This document shows positions 26,852 to 35,140 of a DNA stretch of 58,694 nucleotides, one piece after another. How positions within the stretch are numbered: the stretch's first letter is position 1; each line of letters starts with the position of its first letter. A model generated the notes under the pieces. That model saw only the letters and a program-made list of their open reading frames with translations. It did no database searches and was not told where the DNA came from. A program made the translations under genes and the position numbers. The stretch is from Clostridiaceae bacterium (GTDB lineage: Bacteria > Bacillota > Clostridia > DSM-8532), in the NCBI GenBank assembly GCA_012519655.1, contig JAAYPS010000020.1, positions 1 through 58,694 on the forward strand. The letters are read 5' to 3'.

Positions 26852-28144
26852 TTATACATTGCTTTCTATATTAACATGTATACCCATTTTTATAAGTTTT
26901 GTAAAGAAAATTCTTTCAAGTTCAGCGTCTTCAATCACTCTGCCAAATGTTATATACAGCTTATCTTTAAAACTCGTCACCGAACACCCCGTTTTATTAA
27001 CAGGACCTGGTCCCGGGACGAACTCAATGCGTTCAACAAATTTTGCTACTTCTTCAGGCATCTCAACACGTCCAAGATTTGAAATTGTACCCGAAAAGAG
27101 GTTTTCTCCTAATCTCTTATATAGAACTGGGAAAAACATTCTCTTTATGAAGAGGGGCACAATCCGCACAAACGGGTTCTTCTGCCCACCTACATTTCGA
27201 CTTAGCTGCCTGCTAATGGATTTTTCATTTATTTCAGTCATCATACTATAATGAACAATTCTTAGTATTTCGTCAAATGAATATTCACCGAGACGCGGGT
27301 CTATCTTGGGAATTACAAATAAAGAAAAATTGCGCATGGTTTTCGAAGGATATATATTCCTCATATTAACAGGCACAGAAATGGAAATTGGTCTTTTGCG
27401 TTTAATTTTCTTTACACGTTCATTTTGGATGGTCTGCATAGCATCCATATATATTGCAGTAAGAAGTACAGTAAGCGAAACATTTAGTTCTCTTGATTTT
27501 GACAATACTTCATCCAGAGGTACAATACCTGTGATTACATAATAAAGCCCCTTTTTTAAAAGCTTAGATTTTAAATGAAAAGCGGGCTCACCTGTTTCAG
27601 GTAGTGGTAGCGAAGGTTTGTAAAACCTGTTGTAAGAGTCCTCAAATTCTTCTTTGTCGGGTTTTTCATCTATGGTTAGTATTCCAGTTGAATCTGAAAG
27701 TTTTTTACCTGCATCTTTCAAATACTGATACACCAGTGCTTTAAGGAAAGTAACTGCTCCAGTTCCGTCGGTCAATGCATGGCAAAATTCCACAGCTATA
27801 CGACAGTTATAGTAACAGACCCTGAAAAGAAAGTTGCGGTTTAAAATTGGTGAAAGGCGCCCGCAAGGATATTGGACATCCTTTTGTATGCGCGGCGTCT
27901 TGGGATTATGCTCAAGATAGTACCAGAATAATCCTTTGTTCAATTTCACCCTATAATAGGGAAAGCGCTCAATAATTTTAATTAATGCTGATTGTAAAAT
28001 TGACGGCTCAACAGGTTCTGTTAACGTTGCAGATAAACGAAACATAGTTGTGATCCTGTCGGATTGAATCGAAGGGTATAATATTGCGGCATTATCTAAC
28101 CTATACCAAATTCTATCTTTGTTTTTTTGCTCATTACTTGCCAT
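26852..28144 (-). CDS. Alcohol acetyltransferase / condensation-like acyltransferase
   Basis: A 430-residue CoA-dependent acyltransferase-fold protein. The catalytic motif HxxxDG reads HALTDG near residue 131 (EFCHALTDGTG), as in alcohol acetyltransferases, wax-ester-like enzymes and condensation domains. A later conserved block includes ISVPVNMRN and a C-terminal SNLGRVEMP. The N-terminus has no signal. The acyl donor and acceptor cannot be read from sequence. The ATG has AAGGGGA five bases upstream. It heads an apparent operon with the DUF6320 and metallophosphoesterase genes, downstream of a tandem-repeat region. Confidence 0.75.
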   Translation of the reverse strand: MASNEQKNKDRIWYRLDNAAILYPSIQSDRITTMFRLSATLTEPVEPSILQSALIKIIERFPYYRVKLNKGLFWYYLEHNPKTPRIQKDVQYPCGRLSPILNRNFLFRVCYYNCRIAVEFCHALTDGTGAVTFLKALVYQYLKDAGKKLSDSTGILTIDEKPDKEEFEDSYNRFYKPSLPLPETGEPAFHLKSKLLKKGLYYVITGIVPLDEVLSKSRELNVSLTVLLTAIYMDAMQTIQNERVKKIKRKRPISISVPVNMRNIYPSKTMRNFSLFVIPKIDPRLGEYSFDEILRIVHYSMMTEINEKSISRQLSRNVGGQKNPFVRIVPLFIKRMFFPVLYKRLGENLFSGTISNLGRVEMPEEVAKFVERIEFVPGPGPVNKTGCSVTSFKDKLYITFGRVIEDAELERIFFTKLIKMGIHVNIESNV

Positions 28145-28275
28145 ATAAATCCCCTTGCCCTTTTGGATGCATGTTTCCCATTTTGCAATTACAATATAAC
28201 ATATACCTTATATGCCTGCAAACCATCGTGTATAATTTTTTGATCTGAAGCAATAAGGGGATCCATATGGTCTAA

Positions 28276-28430
28276 AACCATACATGTAGGACTATATATT
28301 TAAAATGTCCAGCAGCGAAGCTATAGTCGTTACTGGTCTAATAACTATACATGTAGGGCTATATATTTATAATGTCAAACAGCGAAGCTGTTGTCGTTAC
28401 TGGTATAGTAACTATTCATGTAAGGTTGTA
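28276..28430. repeat. 67-bp tandem repeat, about 2.3 copies
   Basis: Copies start at 28276, 28343 and 28410, an exact 67-base period. Shared blocks are CATGTAGG, CTATATATTT, AATGTC, CAGCGAAGCT and GTCGTTACTGGT. The third copy is only its first 20 or so bases. In the second copy the ends form an inverted repeat (ACTATAC at 28344-28350, GTATAGT at 28403-28409), and ACAGC-GAA-GCTGT forms a small inner hairpin. A further hairpin (TATGGT/ACCATA) sits at 28266-28281. It lies between the acyltransferase start and the ABC exporter end, in a 420-base stretch without a gene. Confidence 0.85.
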
Positions 28431-28564
28431 TATGCCTCCAACCTCCGAGGTTGATTAACTAAGGATGAAGAATAGGGTTTAGTTTTTACAGCTTATTACT
28501 GTAAGTAATTTGTGGATGAATTCTAAGCTGAAAAGCCTTGTACTTTGCTCTTTGTACTTTGCTC

Positions 28565-30361
28565 TTATCCTGCCTCCTTGTCATCATTAAACATTTTATA
28601 TTGACCCATAAATAGAGAGTAATAATCTCCTTTTAGCGCCATCAACTCATCATGGTTGCCAGCTTCAGTTATCCTACCATGGGATATGTAAAAGATACGG
28701 TCAGCATTCTTGATGGTTGAAAGCCTGTGGGCAATTATTATGGAAGTACGCCCCTTAAGAAGTCTTTCTAATGCAATTTGAAGGGCTTTTTCTGTATTTG
28801 TATCAATTGATGAAGTAGCCTCATCTAAGATTAGTACCTGTGGATCAGCTAAAAGAGTTCTGGCAAAGGAAATAAGCTGACGTTGTCCCACTGATAGCCT
28901 TGAACCTCTTTCATTCACCTCTGTTTGATATCCATTTTCCATTTCTATAATAAAATCATGGGCCATAACTTCTTTTGCAGCTTGAATAATTTCTTCATCC
29001 GTCGCATCGGGTTTGCCATATCTTATATTATCCATGACAGTTCCAGAGAAGATGAATGTGTCCTGCATCATTACACCTATTTGATTTCTTAGTGAATCAA
29101 GAGTTACTTGTGCAAGATCATGCCCATCAATAAGGATTCTACCTCCCTGTATATCATAAAAACGGGTGAGTAGATTAATTATTGTAGTCTTGCCTGAGCC
29201 TGTAGCGCCTACAAGAGCAATTGTTTCTCCAGGGTCTACTTTAAAACTCATATTATTTATAACGGTAACATCCTTCTCATAACCAAATAATACATTGTCA
29301 AATTCCACTTCACCTTTGATGGGAGGAAGCTCATAGCTATCTATGGCATTCTTTATTGTAACTGGTTCATCAAGAGTCTCAAAAATACGCTCCAAGTATG
29401 CGGCTGCTACAATTATTTGATTGTAAAAATTGCCAAGATTATTAATAGGAGCCCAAAAACTGGTTATATATGCTGTGAATGCAACAAAATCTCCAGCAGC
29501 TAAACTGGCATTAGTAATCCATGAAACACCGGCTATATACATCAATGATATTGTAAGCACAGATATATTTTCGGTTATTGGCCATAACAATATATTAGAT
29601 CTTACAGCTAAAATATGAGAAGTGCGGACATCATCACTGGTTCTCTCGTAGATTCTTTCATTTACTTCTTCTCTGACAAAAGACTGCGTTACCTTTATAC
29701 CAGTAAGCGATTCATGAAGATAAGCATTCATATTTGATTGTTTCTGGCTAACCTTTTGCCAACGAGTTCTTTGTATGTTTTTTATGATATATATAACAAT
29801 TATTAGCAATGGAACACCTGCAAGACTTACAAGAGTTAGTCTTATGTTGATTGATACCATAAAGCAGACAATTAAAAGCAGGCTGAACAGCTCGGTTATC
29901 ATGTTGATTATACCGTTTTGTAGCAAGTCATTTAGTGAATTAACGTAATTTACCACGCGTATAATTATTTTGCCATGTGGTCTACTATCATAATAGGTAA
30001 AGGATAGCTTTTGCAAATGGATAAATAAATCCCGTCTTAAGTCGGCTATAACATTTTGTGCAAGTCTTGCCATAACTCTAATTCTGTATTTCAGGCATAT
30101 CATGCTTATTACAATGGAAATGAGATATACAAAAGCCACTATAACTAATTTAAGTATTTCTCCCGCAGGGATAAGCACATTTATTGCATACCTTAATAGA
30201 TATGGACCCATCAATATTGCGATGTTTGTGAGTATTACCATCAAAAGTGTTTTGATAATATCTTTTTTATGAGGCCTTACATAAGTCCATAGCCTTTTTA
30301 AGTGTTCTATATTAAATTCTGTTTCAAGGGATTCGTCTACATCATATTTATTTCGAGCCAT
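28565..30361 (-). CDS. ABC exporter, half-transporter with the canonical catalytic site
   Basis: A 598-residue fused permease and ATPase of the ABC exporter type (LmrD/BmrD/TM288-like). Six membrane helices lie in the first 320 residues. The nucleotide-binding domain has Walker A GATGSGKTT, signature LSVGQRQLISFAR (Val instead of the usual Gly) and Walker B VLILDEATSSID with the catalytic Glu. The start has GGAGGTC before an ATG that overlaps the upstream stop as TAATG, so the two half-transporters are translationally coupled. The altered signature here and the altered Walker B in the partner fit a heterodimer with one inactive ATP site. Substrate unknown; drug or lipid export is typical. Confidence 0.9.
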   Translation of the reverse strand: MARNKYDVDESLETEFNIEHLKRLWTYVRPHKKDIIKTLLMVILTNIAILMGPYLLRYAINVLIPAGEILKLVIVAFVYLISIVISMICLKYRIRVMARLAQNVIADLRRDLFIHLQKLSFTYYDSRPHGKIIIRVVNYVNSLNDLLQNGIINMITELFSLLLIVCFMVSINIRLTLVSLAGVPLLIIVIYIIKNIQRTRWQKVSQKQSNMNAYLHESLTGIKVTQSFVREEVNERIYERTSDDVRTSHILAVRSNILLWPITENISVLTISLMYIAGVSWITNASLAAGDFVAFTAYITSFWAPINNLGNFYNQIIVAAAYLERIFETLDEPVTIKNAIDSYELPPIKGEVEFDNVLFGYEKDVTVINNMSFKVDPGETIALVGATGSGKTTIINLLTRFYDIQGGRILIDGHDLAQVTLDSLRNQIGVMMQDTFIFSGTVMDNIRYGKPDATDEEIIQAAKEVMAHDFIIEMENGYQTEVNERGSRLSVGQRQLISFARTLLADPQVLILDEATSSIDTNTEKALQIALERLLKGRTSIIIAHRLSTIKNADRIFYISHGRITEAGNHDELMALKGDYYSLFMGQYKMFNDDKEAG

Positions 30362-32112
30362 TAAATGACCTCCTTTGTATCACTACTTTGATTGAAATCT
30401 CCCATTTGGTTCATATACACATCGTAGTATAGTCCTTTTTTCTTTAAAAGGTCATTGTGTGTACCCCTTTCCACAATCCTTCCTCTATCCATAACAAATA
30501 TTTGATCGGCTTTCATTACCGATGAAATCCTGTGTGTAATTAATAAAGTAGTTCTTTTTCGGTTTAGCTTTTGAAGAGCTTTTTGAATCTTGAATTCAGT
30601 TTCTATATCAAGACTTGAAGTTGTGTCATCCAGTATAAGAATATCCGGATCCTTTAATAGTGTACGGGCAAGAGCAATCCTCTGCCTCTGTCCACCTGAA
30701 AGGCCTACCCCGCGCTCGCCAATGATGGTATCATAACCTTCCGGAAACTCTTGTATAAATTCATCGGCTTCAGCTATTTGAGCTACCTTAACAATATCAT
30801 CAAAACTGGCGTCTGGAACGCCATATGATATATTACCTTTAATAGTGTCAGTAAAAAGGAAAATATCTTGCATGGCAATGGAGACTTTATCCCTTAGGGT
30901 TTTTAAATCAATATTTTTTATATTTATTCGATCTATAAGTATTAGACCTTCATCGGTCTCATAAAACCTGAGTATTAAATTCATAATAGTGCTTTTTCCA
31001 GAACCTGTGGCTCCTATAAACGCTGCGGTTTGACCGGGCTCTATTACGAAGTTTAGGTTGTCAAGAACAACATTTTGTCTATATGCGAAACTCACATCTT
31101 TGAATTCAACCTTACCCTTTATATCTAAATCGTTTAGCCTAATACCGACATTCTTAATTTTTGGCTCGGCATACATTAGTTCCTGAATCTTGCTGCTACT
31201 TGCATTAAAACGCTGAAAATCACTTGTAAGCCATCCTATCATTCGCATTGGCATGTTAAATCTATGTGCAAGGCCCTGGAAAATTACTAGCTCGCCCACT
31301 GTAATACTGGCTTTTGATACAAAGTATCCTCCTACGAGCAAAATAACAAAAAATACTAGGTTGACCATAAAATCTAAAGGGGGTAAGTATTTTTCCCACA
31401 TCTTAGAAATGTTTAAGTTTTTTTCTTTGAAAGCTTCATTTTCTTTATCAAATTTATGTATTTCAAAATCCTCATTCGCAAAGGCTTTTACTACTCTATG
31501 TCCGCTTACATTTTCCTGAACAGCTGTGTTGAGCCTTGAGAATTGGTGTCTGGATTCTTGTAATGTAGGCAGAATTACTTTTGCAAACTTTCCAGTGATT
31601 AGACAAGTTACTGGAGATAGTGCGAAAATACAGAGTGCGAACACAACATTAATTTCCAGCATCATCCATATAGCAAATATTAGTGTTACAATGCCCTTTA
31701 ATAACTGTGGAATTACATGTGCTAATAAATGTCTGACAGCGTCCATATCACCAGTCATTCGTGCCATAATATCGCCAGTCCTGTTTTTATCAAAGAAAGG
31801 GAAATCTTGCTTATTAAGTCTTTCATATGTATTTGTTCTTATGTCATGAATCACATTTTGTGAGGCCTTTTCCTGAAGATAGCTGTGCATATATGAAAGT
31901 GAGGTTCTAAATAGTGTTGCAGCTATTAATGAGAGCAAAAGAGGCTTTAGCAAATCAGTATTTTCTGCCATAATTACATCATCAACAAGCCGCCCCAGAA
32001 TTTGTGGAACGTAAAGACTTAAAACCGAAAAAATGGCTAACAGCAGAAGTCCAGCTCCGTATAGCCACTTGTATTTCTTTAAATAGCCCCAAAGCCATTT
32101 AATGTTTGACAT
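30361..32112 (-). CDS. ABC exporter, half-transporter with the degenerate site
   Basis: A 583-residue fused permease and ATPase, partner of the gene that follows it. Six membrane helices are followed by an ATPase domain with Walker A GATGSGKST, a canonical signature LSGGQRQRIALAR and Walker B ILILDDTTSSLD. The second Asp replaces the catalytic Glu. In known heterodimeric exporters that change marks the subunit contributing the non-hydrolysing site. The best start is the ATG at 32112 with GGGGG eight bases upstream; an ATG 16 codons earlier has no SD. A divergent AraC-type regulator gene starts 336 bases away and may control it. Confidence 0.9.
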   Translation of the reverse strand: MSNIKWLWGYLKKYKWLYGAGLLLLAIFSVLSLYVPQILGRLVDDVIMAENTDLLKPLLLSLIAATLFRTSLSYMHSYLQEKASQNVIHDIRTNTYERLNKQDFPFFDKNRTGDIMARMTGDMDAVRHLLAHVIPQLLKGIVTLIFAIWMMLEINVVFALCIFALSPVTCLITGKFAKVILPTLQESRHQFSRLNTAVQENVSGHRVVKAFANEDFEIHKFDKENEAFKEKNLNISKMWEKYLPPLDFMVNLVFFVILLVGGYFVSKASITVGELVIFQGLAHRFNMPMRMIGWLTSDFQRFNASSSKIQELMYAEPKIKNVGIRLNDLDIKGKVEFKDVSFAYRQNVVLDNLNFVIEPGQTAAFIGATGSGKSTIMNLILRFYETDEGLILIDRINIKNIDLKTLRDKVSIAMQDIFLFTDTIKGNISYGVPDASFDDIVKVAQIAEADEFIQEFPEGYDTIIGERGVGLSGGQRQRIALARTLLKDPDILILDDTTSSLDIETEFKIQKALQKLNRKRTTLLITHRISSVMKADQIFVMDRGRIVERGTHNDLLKKKGLYYDVYMNQMGDFNQSSDTKEVI

Positions 32113-32306
32113 GTATAAATACCCCCAAAAAAATTTGTTGCAGTTTTTCCACCGCAACATCTGAGCAATTATTTCATATTATTATTTTATAATCAGAATT
32201 ATAATATGATTTAGCAGAAAGATAAATGTAGGATCTTATCCGTTTGATGGAGTATATTAGTTTTTTTAGGAATGTGTTTTAGGAAAAAAGCAAATAATCA
32301 TATAAC

Positions 32307-32380
32307 CTTGTTTCAACCAACAAGATGAAAAATAGTATGACATGAGTTTTTAACCAAAGGGATAAGAAGTGTGATATAAT
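32307..32380 (+). promoter_or_regulatory. Extended -10 promoter of the AraC-type gene with nearby inverted repeat
   Basis: TGATATAAT (32372-32380) is an extended -10 (TG-n-TATAAT) without a good -35. An inverted repeat CTTGTT-TCAACC-AACAAG (32307-32324) lies about 50 bases upstream, between the divergent exporter and regulator genes, and could be a regulator-binding site. Confidence 0.5.
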
Positions 32381-32447
32381 TGAAATACATAATTTCTAAG
32401 CACATAATGTTTTAAAATTTCTACGCATAAGATTACAAGGTGAGTAA

Positions 32448-33317
32448 ATGAAATCCGAGATTATTAACCCCCATTATTTCAACCCAAGAGTATTATTTAT
32501 TATGCGCAGATTCTTTAGTTCAGTAGATGAAGCGCAGAGCCACTCTCACGATTTTCTATCTCTAATTTACATAATGAGCGGAGAAGGCAAGTATGAAATA
32601 GCTGGAGAAATATATGATGTTTGCGAAGGAATGTTTTTTATTTGCAATCCAAATGTGACACATCATAGAATACTATCAGGAAGTCAGCGTATAGAAGAAT
32701 TTCATGTGGGTATTTCAAATTTGCATTTAAAAGGTTTGCCAGAGAATCATTTAACACCAAAGGGTGAGAATCCACTGTTCTCATTTAAGCATTACGGTGT
32801 TCAATTTTCTAATAGCATAGGTGAGATTATTGTTGAGCAACAGAAAAATGATGAGGGCAGTGTACTAATGTTGAAATGCATCGTAATGAAGTTATTGGTA
32901 TATATTATAAAGGAACGCTATGTACCAGACTGTAAGCATGAGAAAAACGTATTTATGCTTGAGCAATACGAGAAAACTGCCATGATAAACAATATAAGGG
33001 CTTTTATAACTGAAAACTACATGAAGCCAATTTCATTAGCCAAGATTTCCGAGAATACTTATTTAAGCCCTGTATATGTATCGAAGGTTTTTAAAGATGC
33101 AACGGGTGAATCACCAATAAATTACCTAATCCGTGTGAGGCTTTTTAAAGCTTGCGAGTTATTGAATGAAACTAGTTACTCAATCAAAGAAATAGCAAGC
33201 TTTGTAGGCTACGAAGATGCTTATTATTTCAGCAGACTCTTTAAGAAATACTTTGGTATGCCACCAATGTCCTATAGAAAAGCAAAAGAAAAACCAAAGT
33301 TTAGAATTCCATCTTAA
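32448..33317 (+). CDS. AraC-family transcriptional regulator
   Basis: A 289-residue regulator. The N-terminal half is a cupin sensor domain (SHSHDFLSLIYIMSGEGKY, with the His pair of the fold). The C-terminal 100 residues form the two helix-turn-helix motifs of the AraC family: ISLAKISENTYLSPVYVSKV and later IKEIASFVGYEDAYYFSRLF, ending with the typical FKKYFGMPPMSYR. Such proteins respond to a small molecule, usually a sugar. It is transcribed divergently from the two-gene ABC exporter, which is the obvious candidate target, although AraC regulators with exporters are less common than with importers. The ATG has AAGGTGAG close upstream. Confidence 0.88.
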   Translation: MKSEIINPHYFNPRVLFIMRRFFSSVDEAQSHSHDFLSLIYIMSGEGKYEIAGEIYDVCEGMFFICNPNVTHHRILSGSQRIEEFHVGISNLHLKGLPENHLTPKGENPLFSFKHYGVQFSNSIGEIIVEQQKNDEGSVLMLKCIVMKLLVYIIKERYVPDCKHEKNVFMLEQYEKTAMINNIRAFITENYMKPISLAKISENTYLSPVYVSKVFKDATGESPINYLIRVRLFKACELLNETSYSIKEIASFVGYEDAYYFSRLFKKYFGMPPMSYRKAKEKPKFRIPS

Positions 33318-33494
33318 ATAAAGGGGAATGAGGTTTTTGCTTGGACACGGTTGTAAATACCACTATTTTTATATTATAATTTATTAAACGTAATTTAATA
33401 GAAATGTCCGTTACTGAATGAAAACAGCTAACTGGAAAAGTTTTAAAGAATGCCTGATTTAGGCTCAAAAAGCAAATATAAAGGAGAGTTGTTT

Positions 33495-33848
33495 ATGGCA
33501 AGAAGAGGAGGCTTCCCCGGTGGTGGCATGGGTGGAGGCAATATGAACAATATTATGAAACAAGCAATGAAAATGCAGAAGGATATGGAAAAAGCACAAG
33601 AAGAGCTTGCTGATAAAACCGTTGAAGCTGCAAGCGGAGGCGGTGCTGTGAAAGTAATTGCTACATGTGGAAAGGAAATAAGACAAATTGAAATATCACA
33701 GGATGTTGTTGATCCTGACGATGTTGAAATGCTACAGGACCTTGTTCTAGCAGCTGTAAATGAAGCGCTTCGTAAAGCAGATGAAGAGACTCAAGCTACA
33801 ATGAGTAAATATACTGGCGGGCTAGGAAATATGCCCGGGCTATTTTAA
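33495..33848 (+). CDS. Nucleoid-associated protein YbaB/EbfC
   Basis: A 117-residue small DNA-binding protein of the YbaB/EbfC family, found as dimers on the nucleoid. A Gly-rich N-terminus ([15 protein letters not shown]) is followed by the long helix with [18 protein letters not shown], a short beta sheet with [11 protein letters not shown], and a C-terminal helix. The ATG at 33495 has GGAGAG seven bases upstream; an in-frame ATG at 33450 has no SD and adds residues unlike the family. It lies just before recR, the usual order, but dnaX, which normally comes before it, is missing here. Confidence 0.93.
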   Translation: MARRGGFPGGGMGGGNMNNIMKQAMKMQKDMEKAQEELADKTVEAASGGGAVKVIATCGKEIRQIEISQDVVDPDDVEMLQDLVLAAVNEALRKADEETQATMSKYTGGLGNMPGLF

Positions 33849-33859
33849 TGGGGTAATTT

Positions 33860-34459
33860 ATGAGTATGTATGCAGCGCCGGTGGCTAAGCTTATAGATGA
33901 GTTTGAGAAGCTTCCGGGAATTGGACATAAAACAGCACAGCGTTTGGCTTTTCATGTATTGAATATGCCTTTAAACAAGGCAATGAATTTTGCAAACACA
34001 ATTGTTGAAGCAAAGAAAACTATACATTATTGTGATATTTGTGGGGACTTGACAGACACTGACCCATGTAGAGTATGTAGCGCTCAAAATAGGGATGGTT
34101 CGGTCATTTGTGTAGTTGAAAGCCCAAGAGATGTAATCGCAATGGAACGGATACGTGAATATAAAGGTTTATATCATGTTCTTCATGGCGTTATTTCTCC
34201 TCTTGATGGTACAGGACCCGATGATATAAATATGAAATCACTAATTAAACGCGTGGGTGAGGGCAATATAAAGGAAGTTATTCTTGCAACAAACCCAAAT
34301 GTTGAAGGTGAAGCCACAGCAATGTATATTTCAAAGCTCATAAAGCCCATGGGTATTAAAACAACGCGTATAGCGCATGGACTGCCGGTTGGAGGAGATT
34401 TGGAATACGCCGATGAAGTAACATTGGCAAAATCACTTGAGGGAAGAAGAGAGATTTGA
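33860..34459 (+). CDS. recR: Recombination mediator protein RecR
   Basis: A 199-residue protein of the RecFOR pathway, which loads RecA on gapped DNA. It has the N-terminal helix-hairpin-helix ([16 protein letters not shown]), the four-Cys zinc finger ([16 protein letters not shown], about 56-71), and the Toprim domain ([15 protein letters not shown], later [17 protein letters not shown]). Length and motifs are standard. It starts 11 bases after ybaB and is co-transcribed with it. A hairpin with a T-rich tail follows after about 140 bases. Confidence 0.96.
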   Translation: MSMYAAPVAKLIDEFEKLPGIGHKTAQRLAFHVLNMPLNKAMNFANTIVEAKKTIHYCDICGDLTDTDPCRVCSAQNRDGSVICVVESPRDVIAMERIREYKGLYHVLHGVISPLDGTGPDDINMKSLIKRVGEGNIKEVILATNPNVEGEATAMYISKLIKPMGIKTTRIAHGLPVGGDLEYADEVTLAKSLEGRREI

Positions 34460-34603
34460 AATTGCCATATTCTCATCCTTTAATACTCCTTAAAACTTTC
34501 CTATTCCTTGACGAGCTTTATTACCATAGAGAAACAGGAATATAGGCGATTGAAGGATTTGTTTTCTCAAGTGTTTAAAATGGAGTAAATATAATAGTTG
34601 TAG

Positions 34604-34656
34604 AAAACCATAGGGAAAAGATAAAAGGTATATCTCGGAACTATGGTTTTTTATTT
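34604..34656 (+). terminator. Terminator after recR
   Basis: AAAACCATAG (34604-34613) and CTATGGTTTT (34641-34650) form a 10-bp stem around a 27-base loop, followed by TTATTT. It lies between recR and the promoter of the metal-regulator operon. Confidence 0.65.
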
Positions 34657-34676
34657 GGATTTGTACTTTTGCACTA

Positions 34677-34736
34677 TTGACAGATGATAGAGATAATAAT
34701 AAAATAATATATGAATACATGAGCGCATATTCATAT
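34677..34736 (+). promoter_or_regulatory. arsR-type promoter with overlapping operator
   Basis: TTGACA (34677-34682), a 17-base spacer and TAAAAT (34700-34705) form a near-consensus promoter. Just downstream, at the expected start site, lies the inverted repeat ATATGAATA-N10-TATTCATAT (34709-34717 and 34728-34736). That is the layout of operators bound by ArsR/SmtB metal sensors, so the sensor would block transcription of itself and the pump until metal binds. Confidence 0.8.
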
Positions 34737-34755
34737 AAAGCTCTGAGGTGAGGGA

Positions 34756-35121
34756 ATGAAAATGGAATTAGGACCAATAGAAAAATGTATCAGTGATGTT
34801 ATACATGAAGATGTTGTAAACAAAGTTAAAGAAAAAATGCATGATGAACAGATCTTTTATGAATTGGCTGAATTGTTTAAAGTCTTTGGTGATTCCACAA
34901 GAATAAAAATACTATGGGCATTGGATGAAGCAGAAATGTGTGTCTGTGACATTGCTTCATTACTAAGCATGTCCCAATCTGCAATCTCTCATCAATTGAG
35001 GGTTTTGCGACAAGCCAATTTAGTGAAGAACAGAAAAGAAGGAAAAGTGGTATATTACTCGCTGAGCGATGAGCATGTAAAACTGATATTTAATCAGGGG
35101 TTAGCTCATGTAAATGAATAA
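34756..35121 (+). CDS. Metal-sensing ArsR/SmtB-family repressor
   Basis: A 121-residue winged-helix repressor. The central part has the family signature DSTRIKILWALDEAEMCVCD and the recognition helix MSQSAISHQLRVLRQANLV. The Cys pair CVCD in the alpha3 region resembles CadC-type sensors of Cd/Pb/Zn. The C-terminal helix SDEHVKLIFNQGLAHVNE carries the Asp-x-His ... His-x-x-Glu set of an alpha5 site seen in zinc/cobalt sensors, so both site types may be present. The ATG follows TGAGGTGAGGGA. It is the first gene of an operon with a P1B-type ATPase, the classic sensor-pump pair, and its operator is visible upstream. Confidence 0.9.
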   Translation: MKMELGPIEKCISDVIHEDVVNKVKEKMHDEQIFYELAELFKVFGDSTRIKILWALDEAEMCVCDIASLLSMSQSAISHQLRVLRQANLVKNRKEGKVVYYSLSDEHVKLIFNQGLAHVNE

Positions 35122-35140
35122 CGAAATACGGAGTGAATAT

